Below are positions 1 through 6,874 of a stretch of 25,473 nt of DNA, in pieces. The notes beneath the pieces were generated by a model that saw nothing but the letters and a program-made list of their open reading frames with translations, was not told the origin of the DNA and searched no databases. The stretch comes from a virus, in IMG/VR virus record IMGVR_UViG_3300027554_000010, positions 1-25,473 of that record. One strand, written 5' to 3'. Each line of letters begins with the position of its first letter. Position 1 is the first letter of the stretch. The translations under genes and the position numbers were made by a program.

Positions 1-2
1 TT

Positions 3-311
3 GGGCAGAGCTTTATTAGTAAAGGGAGTAATATTGTAGATGCCAACCAAAGATTTTACCGTTATATGTGGGAAACAAAAACCCATATTTGCGAGGAGTG
101 TGGAAAACCTTTGAGCCATTACAGTTCGGTTTTTATTAGTCATATTTTATCCAGAGGAGCAAAGCCAGAAATGGCACACGATTGCAGGAATATAAATATA
201 CTTTGTTTCAATCATCATAACCAATGGGAACAGGAGACCACAAGAAAGACAATGAAAATTTATAAAACCAATTTAATAATAATCCAGATTTTAAAAGATG
301 ATTACAAATGA
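3..311 (+). CDS. HNH endonuclease-like protein, truncated at the left edge
   Basis: The reading frame is open to the left edge, so the true start lies outside the window; an internal ATG at 66 would cut off a conserved-looking stretch (NQRFYRYMWETKTHICEECG). Counted from the first visible codon, there is a Cys pair C30/C33, a histidine in SHILSRG (H47), then D60, N63/N65, C68 and H71/H72. This is a zinc-finger-like HNH arrangement of the kind seen in phage and mobile-element proteins of Bacteroidota. HNH proteins are metal-dependent DNA nicking or cutting enzymes used in recombination, resolution or packaging. The last codons overlap the start of the exonuclease gene (ATGA), so the two are probably translationally coupled. 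The family call is fairly secure; the exact role is not known. Confidence 0.62.
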   Translation, partial: GQSFISKGSNIVDANQRFYRYMWETKTHICEECGKPLSHYSSVFISHILSRGAKPEMAHDCRNINILCFNHHNQWEQETTRKTMKIYKTNLIIIQILKDDYK

Positions 312-1066
312 TACTAAGTAAACCAATAATATTTTTCGACCTTGAAACAACAGGAGTAAATATTGTAAAAGATAGGATTGTGCAAATAGCAATCTTAAAA
401 ATTTCTCCAGATGGAGAGCAGGAGCAAAAAAAGACTTTGGTTAATCCTGGCATTGATATTCCAGAGGGAGCAACAGAAGTTCACGGAATTACAAACCAGA
501 TGGTTCTGGGAGCGCCAAGTTTCAAACAAATAAGCAAAAGCCTTGCAGAGCAAATGAAAGGATGTGATATTGCAGGATATAACAGCGATGTTTTTGATGT
601 ACCGCTTTTAATTGAGGAGTTTAGTAGAGCAGGCATAGAGTTTCCAGATGCAGGAGAGGAGATTAATTTTGTTGATGTTCTAAAGATAGAGAGGAGGATT
701 AATAGCCATAAACTTACTGAAACTTATAAAAGATATACAGGAGAGGAGTTGGATGATGCACACGATGCAATGAATGATGTTATTGGAACTGCAAAAGTAT
801 TATTTGCTCAATTAGAGAAAATGAATGATGATGCAAGAACAAATGATTTTACAGTTGAGGAGTTGGATTTGTTTTGCCAAGATGAGAGAAAGCGAGTAGA
901 TTATGCAGGGAAACTTTATGAAAAGGATGGAGAGGTTTATTGGAGTTTTGGAAAGCATAAGGATTGTTTGGTTAAGGAGGAGAGGCAATATGCTGATTGG
1001 GTTTTGAGGTCGGATTTTCCAACAGACACAAAAAATAGAATTAAAAAAATATTGAGCAATGAGTAA
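308..1066 (+). CDS. DnaQ-like 3'-5' exonuclease (DEDDh family)
   Basis: A 252-residue protein with all the DEDDh exonuclease motifs: ExoI FFDLETTG with D11 and E13, the HGIT motif at 59-62, ExoII NSDVFD with D97, and ExoIII HDAMND with H152 and D157. These residues bind the two metal ions that hydrolyse DNA 3' ends. The fold matches the epsilon proofreading subunit of DNA polymerase III and phage-encoded relatives. A C-terminal part of about 60 residues (YWSFGKHKDCLVKEE, then YADWVLRSDFP) is a tail I recall in Bacteroidota DnaQ-like proteins. It overlaps the HNH gene upstream by four bases and the next gene by eight. A role in replication fidelity or recombination end-processing is likely; proofreading for a particular polymerase cannot be shown because no polymerase is present here. 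Confidence 0.88.
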   Translation: MILSKPIIFFDLETTGVNIVKDRIVQIAILKISPDGEQEQKKTLVNPGIDIPEGATEVHGITNQMVLGAPSFKQISKSLAEQMKGCDIAGYNSDVFDVPLLIEEFSRAGIEFPDAGEEINFVDVLKIERRINSHKLTETYKRYTGEELDDAHDAMNDVIGTAKVLFAQLEKMNDDARTNDFTVEELDLFCQDERKRVDYAGKLYEKDGEVYWSFGKHKDCLVKEERQYADWVLRSDFPTDTKNRIKKILSNE

Positions 1067-1445
1067 AGCAAGAGGAATGAGCAACAATGCTCGAAACAAA
1101 AGGGAGTTTAAAAAAATCCAATTAAAACTCAATGGTTATCTTAATGCTTTTATAAGTATCTGTTATTTTGAGGAGAAAAAATTGGATTGGAATATTATAA
1201 CCGAGAAAGAGTTTACCAGATTGAGAGGTAAATGGAAAGCCTTTTGTAAAAACAAAGGATATTCGGAGGATGTTATTGCAGCTTTTCATTGGGATTGTAT
1301 GTTGCTAAAAGTTGATTTAATAATGCAGACCAAGTATGAGAAAGAGGCAGATAAAAATGAGATATTAGTTTATCTAAAAAAAGGAATGACACCGTTAGAA
1401 GTGGCAGACTATATGTTTAAAAATTCAAAAACAACAGAAGTATGA
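1059..1445 (+). CDS. Hypothetical protein (128 aa)
   Basis: The start is an ATG overlapping the end of the exonuclease gene by eight bases, and the end overlaps the next ATG (ATGA), so it sits inside a coupled operon. The N-terminus is basic (KARGMSNNARNKREFKKIQ), followed by a mixed aromatic/hydrophobic middle that looks helical and globular. The C-terminus (KKGMTPLEVADYMF) resembles a short helix-turn-helix-like segment, but that is weak. No signal peptide or membrane segment is visible. Its neighbours suggest DNA metabolism. I do not recognise the family. Confidence 0.72.
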   Translation: MSKARGMSNNARNKREFKKIQLKLNGYLNAFISICYFEEKKLDWNIITEKEFTRLRGKWKAFCKNKGYSEDVIAAFHWDCMLLKVDLIMQTKYEKEADKNEILVYLKKGMTPLEVADYMFKNSKTTEV

Positions 1446-1693
1446 AACCAGTAAAATTTGACGAGCAAAATATGGTGTTCGGAGAGAACCAGAAAGAGTA
1501 TGGAGATTTACCAGCATTTAGAGACCGAGAGGGGCAAGTGATTACTTGTTGGGAATTAGAGGAGGGAGAGTTGGAGCAAATCCAGAAAACAGGAAAAGTT
1601 TATTTAAGACAATTAACTTTTAATCAACCATTACAACCTGTTTCTTTGCATATAGCATCTCCATTTGTTGAACCAGAAAAAACAGAGGATTAG
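1442..1693 (+). CDS. Small conserved phage protein of unknown function (83 aa)
   Basis: An 83-residue protein starting in an ATGA overlap with the upstream gene. It has the pattern KFDEQNMVFGENQKEYGDLP, then GQVITCWELEEGE, then LRQLTFNQPLQPV. From memory this pattern (agreement of an 'unused path' sentence, a VITCW motif, a terminal TFNQPLQP motif) recurs in phage and prophage proteins of Bacteroidota and other bacteria, always small and without known function. No metal-binding cluster or membrane segment is visible. It is the last gene of the coupled run that begins at the left edge; the HNH gene that follows is separated by 56 bases holding a hairpin. Confidence 0.72.
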   Translation: MKPVKFDEQNMVFGENQKEYGDLPAFRDREGQVITCWELEEGELEQIQKTGKVYLRQLTFNQPLQPVSLHIASPFVEPEKTED

Positions 1694-1695
1694 TT

Positions 1696-1731
1696 ATGAG
1701 TACAGTTAATAAACTTGTTTATGTTATTTAA
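1696..1731 (+). CDS. Possible 11-codon leader peptide before the HNH gene
   Basis: ATG at 1696 opens an 11-codon frame (MSTVNKLVYVI, stop TAA at 1729-1731) lying between the 83-aa protein and the HNH endonuclease. Its codons pass through the left arm and into the loop of the hairpin at 1708-1747. Ribosomes translating it would open the hairpin, which is the arrangement expected of a translation-coupling leader. A frame this short can easily occur by chance, so the confidence is low. Confidence 0.2.
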   Translation: MSTVNKLVYVI

Positions 1732-1747
1732 TTAAAATAAGTTTGTT
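1708..1747 (+). promoter_or_regulatory. Hairpin directly upstream of the HNH start codon
   Basis: Arms 1708-1719 (AATAAACTTGTT) and 1736-1747 (AATAAGTTTGTT) can pair over 12 positions with two G-U pairs around a 16-base loop. The right arm ends two bases before the ATG at 1750, so in RNA the fold would cover the ribosome-binding region. Phage T4 homing endonuclease genes are known to be silenced by start-site hairpins of this kind; that this one does so is inference. The stem is A+T-rich and hence of modest stability. Confidence 0.4.
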
Positions 1748-1749
1748 GA

Positions 1750-2268
1750 ATGTATTTAGAAAAAATAAAAACGCTATATCTGGAGGAAAAATTAAGTACA
1801 ACAGATATAGCAAAAAAATTAGGTTATTCAGTTAGTAAAGTAAGGTATTGGCTAAAAAAAGAGAATTGTTTGAGAAGTCGTGCAGATGGTCATAAATTAT
1901 CAATACCAAAAATGGGAAAGCAAAGTATTGGAAAAAAGCGAGTTTTTACAAAACAGCATAAAGAAAATATGAGTTTATCAGCTTTACAAAGAGGAGAGAA
2001 TAATGCTAAAGGTTATTATAAAAATAGCAATGGTTATCTTGAATTTACAAGAGGAGATTTAAAAGGTAAAATGATACACGTTTTTATAATGGAGTGCTTG
2101 AAAGGCAGAAAACTGAAAAGAAATGAAGTAGTGCATCACAAAGATGGTAACAAAATAAATAATTCAGTTTATAACCTTGAATTAATGTTAAAATCAGAGC
2201 ATTCCAGATTGCATGCAAAAATGAATTTTAAAGACAGAAAAATTAATAATAAAGGACAATTACAATGA
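1750..2268 (+). CDS. HNH homing-type endonuclease with N-terminal helix-turn-helix
   Basis: A 172-residue protein. Residues 16-37 (STTDIAKKLGYSVSKVRYWL) form a helix-turn-helix of the kind used for site recognition. Residues 66-82 (FTKQHKENMSLSALQRG) resemble the NUMOD3 DNA-binding repeat of homing endonucleases. Residues 127-156 carry the HNH core: VVHHKDGNKINN with H129/H130, N142 in YNLELM, then H151 and H155. Such proteins nick or cut a target in a related genome and spread their own gene by repair. The gene lies between unrelated replication genes, is preceded by a hairpin and overlaps ssb by four bases at its end. No intron or inserted host gene is evident, so it is free-standing. Confidence 0.85.
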   Translation: MYLEKIKTLYLEEKLSTTDIAKKLGYSVSKVRYWLKKENCLRSRADGHKLSIPKMGKQSIGKKRVFTKQHKENMSLSALQRGENNAKGYYKNSNGYLEFTRGDLKGKMIHVFIMECLKGRKLKRNEVVHHKDGNKINNSVYNLELMLKSEHSRLHAKMNFKDRKINNKGQLQ

Positions 2269-2687
2269 AAAATTTAGTGATACTTATTGGGAATATAGGA
2301 GATGATATAAAAATGCACCATTTTGAGAATGGAGGATGTATTGCAAGGTTTCCATTAGCTACCTCATCATCTTATACAAATAAACAAACAGGAGAAAAAG
2401 TTACCAATACAGAATGGCACCAATGTGTAGCAAGAAACAAAGGAGCAGAGTTGTTAGAGAAGTATGTAAGCAAGGGAGATAGGTTGTATATTAGAGGAAA
2501 TATAACTTACAGAAAGTGGACAGACAGTAATGGAGTAGAAAGATATAGTACGGAGATTAATGTTGATGATTTCACATTTTTAACAACAAAAAATCAAAAT
2601 CAACAAAATGCCACAAGTAGTCAACCGCCTGCTCAACCGCAACAAAATGGAGGTAGTAATGAGGAATCAGATGACCTACCGTTCTAA
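2265..2687 (+). CDS. ssb: Single-stranded DNA-binding protein
   Basis: A 140-residue protein with the N-terminal OB fold of bacterial SSB (about residues 1-108): NLVILIGNIGDD, then FPLATSSSY, NTEWHQCVARNKGAELL, and KGDRLYIRGNITYRKW. A Gln/Pro-rich flexible linker follows, ending in the acidic tip EESDDLPF, which in this family docks repair and replication partners. It coats single-stranded DNA during phage replication and recombination. The ATG overlaps the HNH stop (ATGA). Length and tail are typical of a full-size SSB. Confidence 0.96.
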   Translation: MKNLVILIGNIGDDIKMHHFENGGCIARFPLATSSSYTNKQTGEKVTNTEWHQCVARNKGAELLEKYVSKGDRLYIRGNITYRKWTDSNGVERYSTEINVDDFTFLTTKNQNQQNATSSQPPAQPQQNGGSNEESDDLPF

Positions 2688-2690
2688 GAT

Positions 2691-2933
2691 ATGAAATTGA
2701 GTTTTGAGAAACTTTGCGATATGATTAATGATGATGCCAAGCTCACGGAATTAAACCGAGTTTGGCATTATGTTGTTAAGCATAAATTAGAATTTACGAG
2801 CAACCAAATTCGTTTCTTAAATGACAGGCTTAATGAGATAGGAGCCAAGGTTATTAATAATGAGGTTATAAAGAAAGAGGAGCAGATTGATTTGTTAATG
2901 ATTAGGATTGTAGATGGGAGATTGGTAAGTTGA
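2691..2933 (+). CDS. Hypothetical protein (80 aa)
   Basis: An 80-residue protein starting three bases after the ssb stop. It looks all-helical and charged (KLCDMINDDAKLTELNRVW, then FLNDRLNEIGAKV). There is no cysteine cluster, signal peptide or membrane segment. Its end overlaps the TTG start proposed for the ASCH gene. The tight spacing on both sides supports a real gene within the ssb operon. The family is not recognised. Confidence 0.65.
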   Translation: MKLSFEKLCDMINDDAKLTELNRVWHYVVKHKLEFTSNQIRFLNDRLNEIGAKVINNEVIKKEEQIDLLMIRIVDGRLVS

Positions 2934-3640
2934 ATGAGTGCTATGATTATGCAATAAGCATTGAGGATGATTTAACCCAGAAAGAAAGAGAGTATTTGGG
3001 AGAGATGTTTTGGTATTGTTACCAAGATATAATTGACAGAGAGCAAAAGGAATATGAACAATTAAAAAAAGAATTTAAAATGCAACATTCAAACAAGGAG
3101 TACAATGCGACTTTACACACAAGAAAAAAAGCGCTAACAGTTAAAAATCCATACGCAGAATATATTGCGAGAGGAGAGAAAAAAATTGAGGTAAGGAGTA
3201 GAGATACAAAGCACAGAGGAGAGTTGATTATTTGTAGTAGTCAAAAGCCTGTAATACAAGAGATGCAAAGCGGATGTATTTTAGCATCTGTAAATTTATG
3301 GCAAACAAAACCTTTCAAAGATTTAACGGAGGAGGAGAAATTGAGCACCAAAATACCAAGAGAGCAATGGGATGGATTGGATGAGCATTATGGATGCTTT
3401 TTAAAGGATGTGATTAGAATGGTTGAGTACCCTGTAAAAGGACAGCTTGGAATTTTCAACCTTGTAATGGATAGGATGGAATTTATACCTTACAATAATG
3501 CAGAGGTTAGTGAGTTGATTGAAACGCACAAACCAAAGGAATTTGATAGGAAAGCAGTTGCAATCGGATGTTTATTTATAATAATTATCTTTGCAATAGT
3601 GGGGTTTGCTATATGGGGCATAATAAAAGCATTCAGCTAA
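2930..3640 (+). CDS. ASCH-domain protein with C-terminal membrane segment
   Basis: A protein of up to 236 residues. Residues about 62-195 form an ASCH domain: ALTVKNPYAEYIARGEKKIEVRSR holds the family signature G82-x-K84-x-x-E87-x-R89, then ELIICSSQKP and ILASVNLWQTKPF. ASCH is a PUA-like fold that binds RNA or modified nucleosides; some members hydrolyse N4-acetylcytidine or act as ribonucleases. Residues about 210-233 (VAIGCLFIIIIFAIVGFAIW) are a clear membrane helix followed by a short tail. Membrane anchoring is unusual for this family. The start is uncertain: the frame opens with TTG at 2930, overlapping the upstream stop; in-frame ATGs occur at 3005 and 3080, both upstream of the ASCH core. 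The acidic N-terminal 50 residues are unrecognised. Confidence 0.8.
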   Translation: MNECYDYAISIEDDLTQKEREYLGEMFWYCYQDIIDREQKEYEQLKKEFKMQHSNKEYNATLHTRKKALTVKNPYAEYIARGEKKIEVRSRDTKHRGELIICSSQKPVIQEMQSGCILASVNLWQTKPFKDLTEEEKLSTKIPREQWDGLDEHYGCFLKDVIRMVEYPVKGQLGIFNLVMDRMEFIPYNNAEVSELIETHKPKEFDRKAVAIGCLFIIIIFAIVGFAIWGIIKAFS

Positions 3641-3717
3641 TCCAAAATAAATTTATAACTCTATGCAGAGCGGATTTGTAAAAACATCGCAAAAAGCATA
3701 TTCATAAAAAATAACCG

Positions 3718-4293
3718 ATGGCAGCAAATAAGAGAAATGATAAACAAAAATCACAGGACAGAACATTGATAGCAAATTGGATGGTTCAAAACAAAACTGT
3801 AAGAAAGATACAGGAGTTGTTGAATGAGAACAATTTGGAGAAAGGGAAAGGCTATACTTTGTCATTAGGACAAATTGCAGCCGATATGAAAATTGTATTG
3901 AAAGAGTGGCAGGATGAGAGAAAGGAGTTTATTGATTTTGTTGTTGATAGGGAGTTAAAGAAATTAGATATTATTGAGGCTGAATGTTGGGAGGCTTGGG
4001 ATAAAAGTAAGCAGGGAAAAAAGACAACTAAATTTTCTGGAGGTCAAATAACAAATACATCCGTATCTGGAGGAAAGATTAAGGAGAGAAGTTTGGAGGA
4101 AACAAGCGGAGAGGTTAAGTACCTTGACAAGATTTTTGATTGTATGGATAGGAGAAAGGATTTACTTGGATATGCAGCAGCTAAAAAAGTTGAGTTTTCT
4201 GGTAGCATAGGAGTTGGAGTTACACCAATGAGCGAGGATGAGATTGAAAAGGAGAAAGAAAGAATTAAGGGAAACTTGCGAAAGGTAGTTTAA
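3718..4293 (+). CDS. terS: Terminase small subunit (probable)
   Basis: A 191-residue protein directly upstream (four bases) of the large terminase. The basic N-terminus (KRNDKQKSQDRTLIANWM) and residues 25-60 (NKTVRKIQELLNENNLEKG, then LSLGQIAADMK) fit a helix-turn-helix DNA-binding domain. A helical central part follows (EFIDFVVDRELKKLDIIEAE), then a C-terminal part with DRRKDLLGYAAAKKVEFSG, a pattern common in small terminases before the KVE(F/V)SG tail. TerS recognises the packaging start and regulates the TerL motor. The assignment rests on both position and these features. It starts 77 bases after the ASCH gene, at ATG 3718 after an A-rich leader. Confidence 0.82.
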   Translation: MAANKRNDKQKSQDRTLIANWMVQNKTVRKIQELLNENNLEKGKGYTLSLGQIAADMKIVLKEWQDERKEFIDFVVDRELKKLDIIEAECWEAWDKSKQGKKTTKFSGGQITNTSVSGGKIKERSLEETSGEVKYLDKIFDCMDRRKDLLGYAAAKKVEFSGSIGVGVTPMSEDEIEKEKERIKGNLRKVV

Positions 4294-4297
4294 GAAT

Positions 4298-5809
4298 ATG
4301 ACCGATGAGAAAATTATTTTAGCCAAAAAAAAACAACTTGAAAAATCAGCAAGAGAATTAGAGACTTTATATGCTATTCGAGCGGATGAGTGTGCAAAAA
4401 GTTTTTACCATTTTTTTATTGAGTTTTGGGATATTATCAACCAAGATGAGTTGCAGTTAAATTGGCATATAAAATATTTATGCGATAAGTTGCAGGAGAT
4501 TGTTGAGAGGGCAATTAGGAAAGAGCCAAAAAAATCTGACTTAATCGCAAACATTCCTCCAGGCTTATCCAAATCAACTATATTTTCTCAAATGTTAGGA
4601 GCGTGGACGTGGATACACGCACCGCATTTTGTTATCATTACCTCAACTCACAGCAACGATCTATCTATTGACCAAAGTTTAAAGAGCAAGGATATTGTAA
4701 AAAGTGAGAGATGGAGCAAGTATTTTCAACCGAAAATATATGCGAAGTATGGAAAGTATATGAACCTCACGAAAGACAATGAGAAAGATTGGAGGAACAA
4801 TTTTGGAGGTGTAAGGTTCTTTACATCCGTTGGAGGAGCGATTATTGGAAAACACGCCCACATGATTATCTGGGATGATTTGATTGATGTAGAGAAAGCG
4901 AATAGCGAGGCAGTAAGAAAAAAAGCAAATCGCCACGCATCAAAAGTTTTACCTACCAGAAAGAAAGATAAAAAAGTAACACCGACCATTGGAATAATGC
5001 AAAGGTTACACGAGGACGACCCAACAGGCTATATGTTGAAATTGGATGAGACCATTGAGCATATTAAATTACCTGCAAAAACTACAGGAGAGGTAAAGCC
5101 AGAAAGTTTAAAAGAATTTTACAAGGATGGATTTTTAGACCCAAACAGATTAGGGCAGGACGTTCTGGATGAGCAAGCGAAATTATTAGGAACGTATGAT
5201 TTTGCAGGACAGTATGACCAAGACCCAACACCAAAAGGAGGAGGAAAGGTTAAAAATGAATGGTTTAATTATATTGATAGCCACGATTTGCCAGAGGGAT
5301 TGATTTGGGATTTATGGATTGATGGTGCATATACCAATAACACAAAGAATGACCCAACAGGATTAGTTTTTAAAGCATTTGATAAAAGGAGGAACAGATT
5401 ATATGTAAGGCACGCAAAAAGTGCTTATTTAGAGATGCCAGAACTGTTAAAAGAAGTACCAAGACTTTGCAATATGTTTGGCGTTGGTAGTCGTTCCAGA
5501 ATTTACATAGAGCCAAAAGCATCTGGGCATAGTATTGAGCAGATGTTGAAAGAGGTTACAGGATTGAGTGCAATATTGATTAAAAGCAAATTAGTTTCAG
5601 AGGGAAAGGATGCGAGGTTATCGGCTGCAAGTCCAAAGATTGAGGCAGGGCAAGTGTTTATTGTAAGAGGAGGATGGAATGAGAATTACGTTGGGCAAAT
5701 TTGTTCTTTTCCTGTTGCAACTCACGATGAGTATGTTGATTTAATTGGCTATGCTTGTGAGGAGTATTTTGGAGGACGAAAAGCAAAAGGAGTTCGCAGA
5801 GTAAATTAA
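4298..5809 (+). CDS. terL: Terminase large subunit (ATPase-nuclease packaging motor)
   Basis: A 503-residue protein of typical TerL length. The N-terminal ATPase has a variant Walker A at 85-94 (NIPPGLSKST), an adenine/coupling region around 113-118 (IITSTH) and Walker B at 190-194 (IIWDD). The motif AGQYDQDP near 304 is a TerL hallmark at the ATPase-nuclease junction. The C-terminal RNase H-like nuclease shows D342 (WIDGAY), E405 (IYIEPKASGH) and D477/D481 (HDEYVDLIGY), the acidic residues that hold metal and cut concatemers. It pumps phage DNA through the portal using ATP and trims it at headful or cohesive ends. All key residues appear present, so it should be active. Confidence 0.96.
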   Translation: MTDEKIILAKKKQLEKSARELETLYAIRADECAKSFYHFFIEFWDIINQDELQLNWHIKYLCDKLQEIVERAIRKEPKKSDLIANIPPGLSKSTIFSQMLGAWTWIHAPHFVIITSTHSNDLSIDQSLKSKDIVKSERWSKYFQPKIYAKYGKYMNLTKDNEKDWRNNFGGVRFFTSVGGAIIGKHAHMIIWDDLIDVEKANSEAVRKKANRHASKVLPTRKKDKKVTPTIGIMQRLHEDDPTGYMLKLDETIEHIKLPAKTTGEVKPESLKEFYKDGFLDPNRLGQDVLDEQAKLLGTYDFAGQYDQDPTPKGGGKVKNEWFNYIDSHDLPEGLIWDLWIDGAYTNNTKNDPTGLVFKAFDKRRNRLYVRHAKSAYLEMPELLKEVPRLCNMFGVGSRSRIYIEPKASGHSIEQMLKEVTGLSAILIKSKLVSEGKDARLSAASPKIEAGQVFIVRGGWNENYVGQICSFPVATHDEYVDLIGYACEEYFGGRKAKGVRRVN

Positions 5810-5823
5810 TTACAAAATAATGC

Positions 5824-5854
5824 TTGTACAACTTAAACTTAAAGTTTAAATTTG
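5824..5854 (+). promoter_or_regulatory. Bacteroidota-type promoter overlapping a palindrome
   Basis: TTG at 5824-5826 and TAAATTTG at 5847-5854 are separated by 20 bases, which fits the Bacteroides/Flavobacterium -33 TTG / -7 TAnnTTTG pattern (spacing about 17-23). Between and over the -7 element lies a perfect inverted repeat, TTAAACTT-A-AAGTTTAA at 5833-5849, which could be a repressor operator. The transcript would begin near 5860 and reach the 83-aa protein at 5886. This is the best promoter match in the window. Confidence 0.6.
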
Positions 5855-5885
5855 ACCATCATTAATAATTAAACCGAGAGCAAAA

Positions 5886-6137
5886 ATGGGAACAGTAATT
5901 AATTTAACAACAAAATTTGAGGAGGGAAACATTTACCAAATGACTTTTATTGGAGATGCTGATTTAAAAGTGTCTTATATCTGTGTAAAGAGAACTAAAA
6001 AAATGGTTACTCTTGAAAAATTCAAAGGAACAGAGGTTTTAAAAAAGAAAATAAATGTTTACCAAGGAGTTGAATATGTAAGAGCAGGGAGTTACTCAAT
6101 GGCACCATCTATTTATGCAGATAAAATAATTGGATAA
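5886..6137 (+). CDS. Hypothetical protein (83 aa), first gene of accessory cluster
   Basis: An 83-residue protein whose ATG follows the leader ACCGAGAGCAAAA. It looks like a small beta-rich fold (GNIYQMTFIGDADLKVSYICV, then KKMVTLEKFKGTEVLKK), with alternating hydrophobic residues and a basic middle. There is no signal peptide or membrane segment. It is the first gene after the promoter-like sequence, so it is probably the first protein made from this cluster, a position often held by host-takeover or anti-defence proteins in phages; that is inference. The family is not recognised. Confidence 0.68.
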   Translation: MGTVINLTTKFEEGNIYQMTFIGDADLKVSYICVKRTKKMVTLEKFKGTEVLKKKINVYQGVEYVRAGSYSMAPSIYADKIIG

Positions 6138-6138
6138 T

Positions 6139-6366
6139 ATGACAATCAATAATGTAACCATTGGAGATAAATTTATACATCCAAATGATAGAAAGAGCAA
6201 AAGAATTTCAGAGGTTTACGATTTTCTGGAGGTCAAAAGTTTAACAACAGGGAAACATCTGGAGTACCTTTGTTGCGTTAAAAAAGATTTTTTAGGGCAA
6301 GTATTATATTCACAAGTAGCATTTTCAACAGTAGTTAGATATAAATTAAAAACCGAGAGCAAATGA
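6139..6366 (+). CDS. Hypothetical protein (75 aa)
   Basis: ATG at 6139 lies one base after the previous stop; an in-frame TTG nine bases earlier would overlap that stop and is less likely. The protein looks beta-rich (TINNVTIGDKFIHPNDRKSK, then SLTTGKHLEYLCCVKKD), resembling in style its upstream neighbour, perhaps a small barrel. It overlaps the next start by four bases (ATGA). Its last codons encode the sequence ACCGAGAGCAAA that serves as leader for the next gene. The family is not recognised. Confidence 0.65.
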   Translation: MTINNVTIGDKFIHPNDRKSKRISEVYDFLEVKSLTTGKHLEYLCCVKKDFLGQVLYSQVAFSTVVRYKLKTESK

Positions 6367-6572
6367 ATTTACAAGAGCAAATTGAATTATTAGAAAACCA
6401 AAAAAAAGCACTATCAAATTATATTGAGATGTGCATTTTTATTAAAGCAGTTCCAAAGCCAGAGATTTTGATGGTATTGGAGGATAATACAAGCATTGAA
6501 AAATTGCAAGAGGCAATGAGAATGTTTGAGGAAACAAAGGAGAAATACACTAAAGCAATACAGGATGTTTGA
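6363..6572 (+). CDS. Small helical protein (69 aa)
   Basis: A 69-residue protein, mostly helical and probably a coiled coil at both ends (NLQEQIELLENQKKALSNYI and LQEAMRMFEETKEKYTKAI). Its start overlaps the upstream stop (ATGA) and is preceded by the repeated leader ACCGAGAGCAA. It has one short hydrophobic segment around residues 22-35 but no clear membrane helix. The family is not recognised; a dimeric adaptor or inhibitor would fit its shape, but there is no direct evidence. Confidence 0.62.
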   Translation: MNLQEQIELLENQKKALSNYIEMCIFIKAVPKPEILMVLEDNTSIEKLQEAMRMFEETKEKYTKAIQDV

Positions 6573-6810
6573 AACAATAGGATTTTCAATAGATTATTAC
6601 GTTGGAGGCAAGTTTGTTGGTTATGTTGTAAATGATGCTCCAGATAGAGAGCAGAATGGATATGCAGGGAGAAAGGTTGAGATATTGAATGAGGATGTTG
6701 TATGTACTAACAGAAAAATAATTAAGGCAGGACAGGAGGTTAAAACAGAGCAAGTGCAGATGTATGGAAAGCTGACGAAAGAATTTAGAAAAAAGGCTTT
6801 TAGCATTTAA
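6565..6810 (+). CDS. Hypothetical protein (81 aa)
   Basis: ATG at 6565 overlaps the upstream gene's end by eight bases; a longer frame from TTG at 6526 would add 13 basic residues inside the previous gene and is less likely. The 81-residue product is probably globular and beta-rich (SIDYYVGGKFVGYVV, then NGYAGRKVEILNEDVV), with a basic tail (LTKEFRKKAFSI). The NGYAGRK part suggests a small barrel or nucleic-acid-binding surface, without firm support. The family is not recognised. Confidence 0.65.
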   Translation: MFETIGFSIDYYVGGKFVGYVVNDAPDREQNGYAGRKVEILNEDVVCTNRKIIKAGQEVKTEQVQMYGKLTKEFRKKAFSI

Positions 6811-6820
6811 AATTAATGTT

Positions 6821-6856
6821 TAAATTTGACCAATTAATAATTGTACCGATGGTACA
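6821..6856 (+). promoter_or_regulatory. Second copy of the cluster promoter core, with an added hairpin
   Basis: TAAATTTG at 6821-6828 sits in GTTTAAATTTGACCA, identical over 15 bases to the sequence at 5844-5858, and is followed by the same ATTAATAATT. No TTG is found at the -33 position, so promoter strength is doubtful. An extra perfect hairpin, TGTACC-GAT-GGTACA at 6842-6856, lies between this core and the leader ACCGAGAGCAAAG of the 291-aa gene. It could be an operator or RNA-level regulatory site. Confidence 0.4.
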
Positions 6857-6874
6857 GAAAAACCGAGAGCAAAG

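Noticed and set aside
3663-3707. A 14-codon open frame between the ASCH gene and terS
   Set aside because: Too short, without coding character or conserved context; the 77-base gap otherwise shows no clear promoter or hairpin.
6130-6141. TTG starts extending the genes at 6139, 6565 and 18120 upstream
   Set aside because: In each case the extension lies inside the previous gene, adds unlike residues, and a well-placed ATG is available next to or overlapping the upstream stop.
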